Positions 59,968 through 64,000 of a DNA stretch of 64,000 nt are shown here, piece after piece. The stretch covers positions 124,001-188,000 of the forward strand of contig CALWLS010000002.1 of the NCBI GenBank assembly GCA_944381575.1. Reading direction: 5' to 3'. The stretch's first letter is position 1. Every line of letters starts with the position of its first letter. The translations under genes and the position numbers were made by a program. Under the pieces are notes generated by a model. It had not been told where the DNA came from, ran no database searches, and worked only from the letters and a program-made list of their open reading frames with translations. The stretch comes from an uncultured Lachnospiraceae bacterium. Its GTDB lineage: Bacteria > Bacillota > Clostridia > Lachnospirales > Lachnospiraceae.

Positions 59968-60219
59968 TTATCCAAATAATGAAAATCTTTTCTTTTCATA
60001 GGGCTCGGCAGCGATACCTGTAACCGTATAGCCCTTTGCGGCTATGACTGCCTTAACGGCGTCTTCATCTACCGGCTCCTCAGAGATTATCACTGTCTCC
60101 CCCTTGGTATGGGAGGAGCTTACCTTTTTTACATTGAAATTCTTCCTTATTTCATCGTTTATATGTGCCTCGCACATTCCGCAGGCCATACCCTTTACCT
60201 TAAGCGTAGTTTTGATCAT
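59968..60219 (-). CDS. Heavy-metal-associated (HMA) copper chaperone-like protein
   Basis: 83 residues with the HMA metal motif GMACGMCEAHI near residue 11 and the ferredoxin-like fold KGYTVTGI at the end. Probably binds Cu(I) and may donate it to an ATPase encoded elsewhere. Start at ATG 60219, with GGAG 9 nt upstream. Confidence 0.88.
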   Translation of the reverse strand: MIKTTLKVKGMACGMCEAHINDEIRKNFNVKKVSSSHTKGETVIISEEPVDEDAVKAVIAAKGYTVTGIAAEPYEKKRFSLFG

Positions 60220-60288
60220 GATATCCCGCTCCTTTATCAAACCTGTTTTGATAATTGTATTTGTTAGCCTTAACTAACTCAATTTAAA

Positions 60289-60316
60289 AGTCTATCACTT
60301 CCACCGGTTTTGTCAA
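60289..60316 (-). promoter_or_regulatory. Promoter of the HMA gene
   Basis: TTGACA, 16-bp spacer, TAGACT on the minus strand, about 70 nt before the start. Confidence 0.65.
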
Positions 60317-60405
60317 GGGATGCCTATTCATATCTGACAGACACAGATATTTATATGATATCGCAATTTTTGATTTTATATCCTCCCACTGCATAATTAT
60401 CAAGC

Positions 60406-60434
60406 TTGACGCGCTCAAGAGATTTAACTATAAT
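60406..60434 (+). promoter_or_regulatory. Promoter of the nitroreductase locus
   Basis: TTGACG, 17-bp spacer, TATAAT. Together with the HMA promoter and the terminator at 60483-60519 this accounts for most of the gap between 60220 and 60565. Confidence 0.8.
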
Positions 60435-60482
60435 CAAAATGTAAAATTTTAGTGGACTTTTCCGGATTCAGTCATCTTTTTA

Positions 60483-60519
60483 CCACACAGTTATATTGTG
60501 ATAGCTGCGTGGCTTTTTT
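60483..60519 (+). terminator. Leader terminator before the nitroreductase remnant
   Basis: CCACACAGTTAT pairs with ATAGCTGCGTGG (two G-U pairs) around a 6-nt loop and is followed by CTTTTTT, 46 nt before the start codon. Either an attenuator or the end of a short RNA of about 80 nt. Confidence 0.75.
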
Positions 60520-60565
60520 ATTATCTGTATTCGGAAAATGCTGCCAGAATGTAGGATGGTTATAT

Positions 60566-60966
60566 ATGGAAAACAATTTTCTGTGTCTTATCAAGACGCG
60601 CCGCAGCGTGAGGGCCTATAAATCAGAACCTGTATCTTCTGAGATCTTGAATGCTATACTGGAAGCGGGGACTTACTCCCCTACCGGTGGAGGACATCAA
60701 TCTCCCATCATTATTGCAATTACAGACCCTAAATACCGACATGAAATTGCAGATTTAAACGCGGAAGTGATGGGGTGCAGCACAGATCCATACTATGGCG
60801 CGCCTGTTGTAGTTTTAGTTTTAGCCGATGGCTCTGCGGATACTTTTATAGAGGATGGAAACTGCCGGAATCCTTACGCGGCGTCGGCGCGATCGCACTT
60901 GGTTATCCGGCTAAAGAATCAGATCAGCCCGCAGCCCGGAAACAAAACTATATAGTACGGATTTGA
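60566..60966 (+). pseudogene. Nitroreductase-family gene with internal frameshifting deletion
   Basis: The start MENNFLCLIKTRRSVRAYKS and YSPTGGGHQSP, GAPVVVLVLADG are typical of nitroreductases. After FIEDG the frame breaks: it ends with an aberrant tail at 60955. The proper C-terminus, LPESLRGVGAIALGYPAKES to a stop at 60966, is in another frame. The section that should connect them is missing, so an internal deletion with loss of frame is present. Flavin binding is unlikely. ATG 60566 is used because the longer upstream extension is untranslated leader. Confidence 0.8.
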
Positions 60967-61051
60967 TATTCAGGCTGGAGCAACATTTATTCTGGCGTTC
61001 GTGTTCTTTTTAACGATGCTTAGCACAGTAAAATCAGGAAGGGGATACTAT

Positions 61052-61471
61052 ATGGAAATACAGATTAAAAAGGGGCTTGATGCCCTGCAGGCAGAAGCCG
61101 TACTTCGCCTTCTGTCACAGACAATATGGGCATGTAACAGGGATAAAGAAGCAATTATGGAGTCATGGAAGCACTCTGTCTGTTACGGTGCCTATACCGC
61201 AGACGGAAAACAAATCGGATTCGCGAGGGTCATAACAGATTATGCCACCCATTACTATATTTGTGATGTAGTTGTGGATGCTGATTTCCGTCACAAGGGT
61301 GTAGGGACCGCCCTCCTGAAAACGATTACGACGGAGGATACCTACCGCTCCTTGTTGGGAATGTTAATCACAGAAGAGGCTGAGCATTTTTACGAGCCGT
61401 TTGGTTTCAGAAAAGATTCCATCTGCTTTATGACAAGAAAAGGAATGCCGGAGTCGGCCACGAATGAATGA
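61052..61471 (+). CDS. GNAT family N-acetyltransferase
   Basis: 139 residues starting at ATG 61052 with AGGAAGGGG upstream. The acetyl-CoA loop DADFRHKGVGTALLKT lies near residue 75 and HFYEPFGFRKDS toward the C-terminus. Substrate unknown. Confidence 0.85.
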   Translation: MEIQIKKGLDALQAEAVLRLLSQTIWACNRDKEAIMESWKHSVCYGAYTADGKQIGFARVITDYATHYYICDVVVDADFRHKGVGTALLKTITTEDTYRSLLGMLITEEAEHFYEPFGFRKDSICFMTRKGMPESATNE

Positions 61472-61575
61472 TGCTTTGTCCCTGCCTATGGTTTTATCCA
61501 TGCCTTTAATTCTCTCTATAAAGTTTTAGACAGTTTCTTTAACATGAGAAATCAGCGAAAAAGCTGTTACAGTAA

Positions 61576-61604
61576 TTGTCAAAAGCTATTTTTAATTATA
61601 AAAT
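61576..61604 (+). promoter_or_regulatory. Promoter of ybaK-like gene
   Basis: TTGTCA, 17-bp spacer, TAAAAT in an AT-rich gap. Confidence 0.5.
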
Positions 61605-61698
61605 ACTCTGTACGCAAAATGTTTATATGTATTGAAATTCACTTTAATATTCAGATAAATAAACATTTATCGTATTTTTATCCAAGGAGAATTGTAAA

Positions 61699-62178
61699 AT
61701 GGCCATAGAAAAGGTAAGAGAGTATTTTAAGGCCTTCGGCATGGAGGACCGCATACTTGAGTTTGATGTATCCAGCGCCACCGTTGAGCTGGCTGCCCAG
61801 GCTGTGGGCTGCGAGCCTGAAAGAATAGCCAAGACTCTTTCTTTCATGCTGCCGGAGGGTCCCATACTGATCGTTGCTGCCGGCGACGCCAAGATCGACA
61901 ACCGCAAATTTAAGGATCAGTTCCATACCAAGGCAAAGATGCTTACGCCTGATGAGGTGGTAGAGCTCGTGGGACACGCCATCGGCGGCGTCTGCCCTTT
62001 TGGCATAAATGAGGGCGTGACTGTTTATCTTGATGAATCTCTTAAGCGGTTTGAAACTGTCTTTCCTGCCTGCGGAAGCTCTAACAGCGCCATTGAGCTT
62101 ACGATCCCTGATCTGGAAAAATATTCCGGATATTCAGCCTGGATCGATGTCTGCAAGGGCTGGGGCGAAGAAGCCTGA
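61699..62178 (+). CDS. YbaK/ProX-type aminoacyl-tRNA editing protein
   Basis: 159 residues. Landmarks are CEPERIAKTLSFML, VAAGDAKIDNRKFKDQF and HAIGGVCPFGI, the YbaK/prolyl-tRNA deacylase domain; these proteins hydrolyse mischarged tRNA-Pro in trans. Substrate subtype is not certain. AAGGAG lies 8 nt before the ATG. Confidence 0.9.
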   Translation: MAIEKVREYFKAFGMEDRILEFDVSSATVELAAQAVGCEPERIAKTLSFMLPEGPILIVAAGDAKIDNRKFKDQFHTKAKMLTPDEVVELVGHAIGGVCPFGINEGVTVYLDESLKRFETVFPACGSSNSAIELTIPDLEKYSGYSAWIDVCKGWGEEA

Positions 62179-62183
62179 AAAAC

Positions 62184-62246
62184 AAAGGGCAGTCCATCCC
62201 GCCTCCCGGCTTAAGCCGGTACTTACACGGCGCATGGCTGCCTTTT
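62184..62246. terminator. Terminator between ybaK-like gene and phoU
   Basis: AAAGGGCAG with CTGCCTTTT, plus an inner perfect palindrome CCGGCTTAAGCCGG; works for both converging genes. Confidence 0.7.
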
Positions 62247-62268
62247 ATCTTTTGTCGATTTTTTCTTT

Positions 62269-62952
62269 TTATTTTACGACCTTTATAAGGCTCTCGTCGG
62301 ATTGATGGATCCCCGTTACCGAATAAACAGCCCATTCCGCGATATTTGTGGCGTGGTCTCCTATACGCTCCAGATACTTTGCGATCATCATTATGTCTAT
62401 GGCCTTTTCCGCGTTTTCACGATTGCCTGTTTCTTTATTCTGGGAGATTATGTCTATGATCTCTCCCTTGATCTCATTAAAGAGGTTGTCCACCACATCG
62501 TCGTAGGCTATGATCTGTTTCGCAAGATTGACGTCCTGCCTTACATATGAATTTACGCTCTCAGTGACCATATGTATAACTGCTCTGGCCATTTCAGATA
62601 TCTTTGTCATATCAAGGATATGGTCTCCGTGGATATATTCCATAAGCTCGGCTATATCAGAGGCCTGATCTCCTATACGCTCCATGTCAGTTATCATCTT
62701 AAGGGCCGCAGAGACCTGTCTTAAGTCGCTGGCCACCGGCTGCTGCTGCAAAAGCAGCTTTAAGCACAGGGATTCCACATCCCTCTCGCTGCGGTCGATA
62801 TCGGCGTCGATCATGGCAACGCTTCTTGCATCATCTATGTTATCGTTTATAAGCGAGTCCGTAGCAAGAGTTATCACGGTCTCACAAAGCTCGCCCATCT
62901 CTATGAGCTCTGCGTGGAGCTTTTTCATCTGCTCCGTAAATCTGTCTCTCAT
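62269..62952 (-). CDS. phoU: Phosphate-transport regulator PhoU
   Basis: 227 residues of the two-repeat helical PhoU fold. Repeats carry the metal-binding ExxxD pattern, seen in ITDMERIGDQASDIAE and in AKYLERIGDHATNIAEW. It restrains Pst uptake and PhoR signalling. Directly after pstB in the pst operon, last gene before a terminator. Confidence 0.95.
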   Translation of the reverse strand: MRDRFTEQMKKLHAELIEMGELCETVITLATDSLINDNIDDARSVAMIDADIDRSERDVESLCLKLLLQQQPVASDLRQVSAALKMITDMERIGDQASDIAELMEYIHGDHILDMTKISEMARAVIHMVTESVNSYVRQDVNLAKQIIAYDDVVDNLFNEIKGEIIDIISQNKETGNRENAEKAIDIMMIAKYLERIGDHATNIAEWAVYSVTGIHQSDESLIKVVK

Positions 62953-62972
62953 GTTCTTTAACTCCCTCCGGA

Positions 62973-63728
62973 TCAGCCAAATCTTCCCGTGATGTAGTCT
63001 TCCGTCCTCTTATCCACAGGGGTGGAGAACAGCTTTTCCGTATCCCCGTATTCGACCATCTCTCCTAAAAGGAAAAATGCTGTTTTATCCGAAATACGCA
63101 CTGCCTGCTGCATGTTGTGGGTCACGATTATGATCGTATATTTTTCCTTAAGCTCCATGGCAAGATCCTCTATCCTTGAGGTGGATATAGGGTCGAGAGC
63201 GCTGGTAGGCTCATCCATAAGAAGGATGTCCGGCTCTACCGCAAGGGCTCTTGCGATACAGAGCCTCTGCTGCTGTCCGCCGGAAAGTCCAAGAGCTGAT
63301 TTTTTAAGCCTGTCCTTTACTTCCTCCCAGATGCCGGCTCCCTTTAACGACTTTTCGACAATGCCGTCCAGCTCAGATTTTGCAGTGATCCCATGGGTAC
63401 GAGGCCCGTAGGCTATATTGTCATAAATGCTCATAGGGAAAGGATTAGGCTTCTGGAAAACCATGCCTATTTTGTGCCTGAGCTCATTTACATCCATTGA
63501 GGGATCATATATCTCCTGGCCCCTGTACTGTATGCTTCCGGTTATCCTCACATCCGGGATAAGATCGTTCATGCGGTTAAGGGATTTTAAAAATGTGGAT
63601 TTTCCACAGCCCGAAGGCCCGATGAGCGCCGTTATGGCGTGCTCCGGAATATCCAGCGTAATATCTTTAAGTGCCTGGGACGGACCGTACCAGAGGCACA
63701 TATCTTTTATAGAAATAATCGTATCCAT
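62973..63728 (-). CDS. pstB: Phosphate ABC transporter ATP-binding protein
   Basis: 251 residues. Walker [10 protein letters not shown] near residue 37, signature [16 protein letters not shown], Walker [13 protein letters not shown] and the switch His in [16 protein letters not shown]. The phosphate-family stretch [21 protein letters not shown] is diagnostic of PstB. 20 nt before phoU. Confidence 0.97.
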   Translation of the reverse strand: MDTIISIKDMCLWYGPSQALKDITLDIPEHAITALIGPSGCGKSTFLKSLNRMNDLIPDVRITGSIQYRGQEIYDPSMDVNELRHKIGMVFQKPNPFPMSIYDNIAYGPRTHGITAKSELDGIVEKSLKGAGIWEEVKDRLKKSALGLSGGQQQRLCIARALAVEPDILLMDEPTSALDPISTSRIEDLAMELKEKYTIIIVTHNMQQAVRISDKTAFFLLGEMVEYGDTEKLFSTPVDKRTEDYITGRFG

Positions 63729-63789
63729 ATGATCTAAATATATCCGTAATTTTTTAAATTGACCGTGGTGCGCCTTTTACAGTCCGCCG

Positions 63790-64000
63790 TCATGCTCTCT
63801 TTTTCTTGAAGTATGCTCCGACCAGACGGGCGGCAACATTTAAGATAAGGGTAAGGATGACAAGGATGGCCGCTATTCCAAAGGCAACTCCGAACTCACC
63901 CTGCTCCTTGGCATAGACGTAAAGCGCTACGGTAAGAGTCGCTCCTGCGCTCTGAAGGCCCTTTACCACTCCGTTTAACGCATGGGCGAAGCCTGCGGTA
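63790..64000 (-). CDS. pstA: Phosphate ABC transporter permease PstA, C-terminal part
   Basis: The last 69 residues of the PstA permease; the 5' end is outside the window. The end carries LTVALYVYAKEQGEFGVAFG and one final transmembrane helix ILVILTLILNVAARLVGAYF with a basic KKKR tail. Its place upstream of pstB and phoU is the standard pst order. Confidence 0.9.
   Translation of the reverse strand, partial: TAGFAHALNGVVKGLQSAGATLTVALYVYAKEQGEFGVAFGIAAILVILTLILNVAARLVGAYFKKKRA

Noticed and set aside
60241-60565. N-terminal extension of the nitroreductase reading frame back to 60452.
   Set aside because: It runs through the leader terminator stem and has no ribosome site; MENNF at 60566 is the family start.

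Overview
This 64 kb window looks like chromosome of an anaerobic low-to-mid-GC Firmicute of the Clostridia, most probably Lachnospiraceae. The evidence is gene content and style: DegV, DUF1836, a YhaN/YhaO-like pair, an FtsB/DivIC-RqcP-HU-Mfd-Pth neighbourhood, [FeFe]-hydrogenase maturases, heavy use of ATA and CTT codons, and strong AGGAGG ribosome sites. No rRNA, tRNA, CRISPR array, transposase or prophage was seen. The assignment is inferred from gene content; no 16S gene is present.

Layout. 1-2571: end of an FMN alpha-hydroxy-acid oxidase-like gene, purC, and a DUF362 ferredoxin. 2.7-4.1 kb: an AbiE-type toxin-antitoxin pair whose toxin carries a frameshifting internal deletion. 4.3-7.9 kb: dtd, a sodium symporter, DUF1836 and degV. 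7.9-12.7 kb: a thiamin salvage operon (thiD, tenA, thiZ, thiX, thiY) behind a TPP riboswitch with its own terminator. 12.7-29.4 kb: a long leftward run of housekeeping genes (psiE-like, ftsH, hpt, tilS, divIC-like, rqcP, HU, mfd, pth, FAD oxidoreductase, yhaN/yhaO-like pair, asnS, HIT). 29.5-43 kb: an accessory region with a decayed MjaI-like restriction-modification system, small acetyltransferases, an XRE repressor with its operators, a Crp/Fnr-iron-sulfur module, a Phd/RelE toxin-antitoxin pair, a MerR remnant, a DUF4143 ATPase, Fic and several repeat arrays. 58.6-64 kb: HAD phosphatase, flavin and copper-binding proteins, a broken nitroreductase, YbaK, and the pst/phoU phosphate system at the right edge.

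The outstanding feature is a continuous leftward 11-gene operon at 43956-58353. In transcription order it encodes a NifH-like Fe protein, an 885-residue fusion of two nitrogenase-component-1-like modules, HypF, HypC, HypD, HypE, a TM1266-family hydrogenase-system protein, two separate component-1-like proteins (499 and 442 residues), HydF and HydE. It joins the HypCDEF machinery (Fe-CN/CO units of [NiFe] hydrogenase), the HydE/HydF machinery ([FeFe] H-cluster) and an ATP-driven nitrogenase-like reductase. HypA, HypB, HydG and any hydrogenase or NifDK-type structural gene of known class are absent from the window. The 499-residue protein resembles the first half of the fusion and the 442-residue protein resembles the second half. 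The operon therefore holds two paralogous A/B pairs plus one Fe protein, the same logic as NifH + NifDK + NifEN. A promoter, a structured leader and an intrinsic terminator just before the first gene suggest control by attenuation. I read this as a candidate undescribed assembly or reductase system for an Fe-CO/CN-containing metallocofactor; its substrate cannot be told from sequence.

A second theme is gene decay: an AbiEii toxin, a restriction endonuclease, its methyltransferase, a nitroreductase and a MerR regulator are all truncated or frameshifted here, mostly in the accessory stretches.
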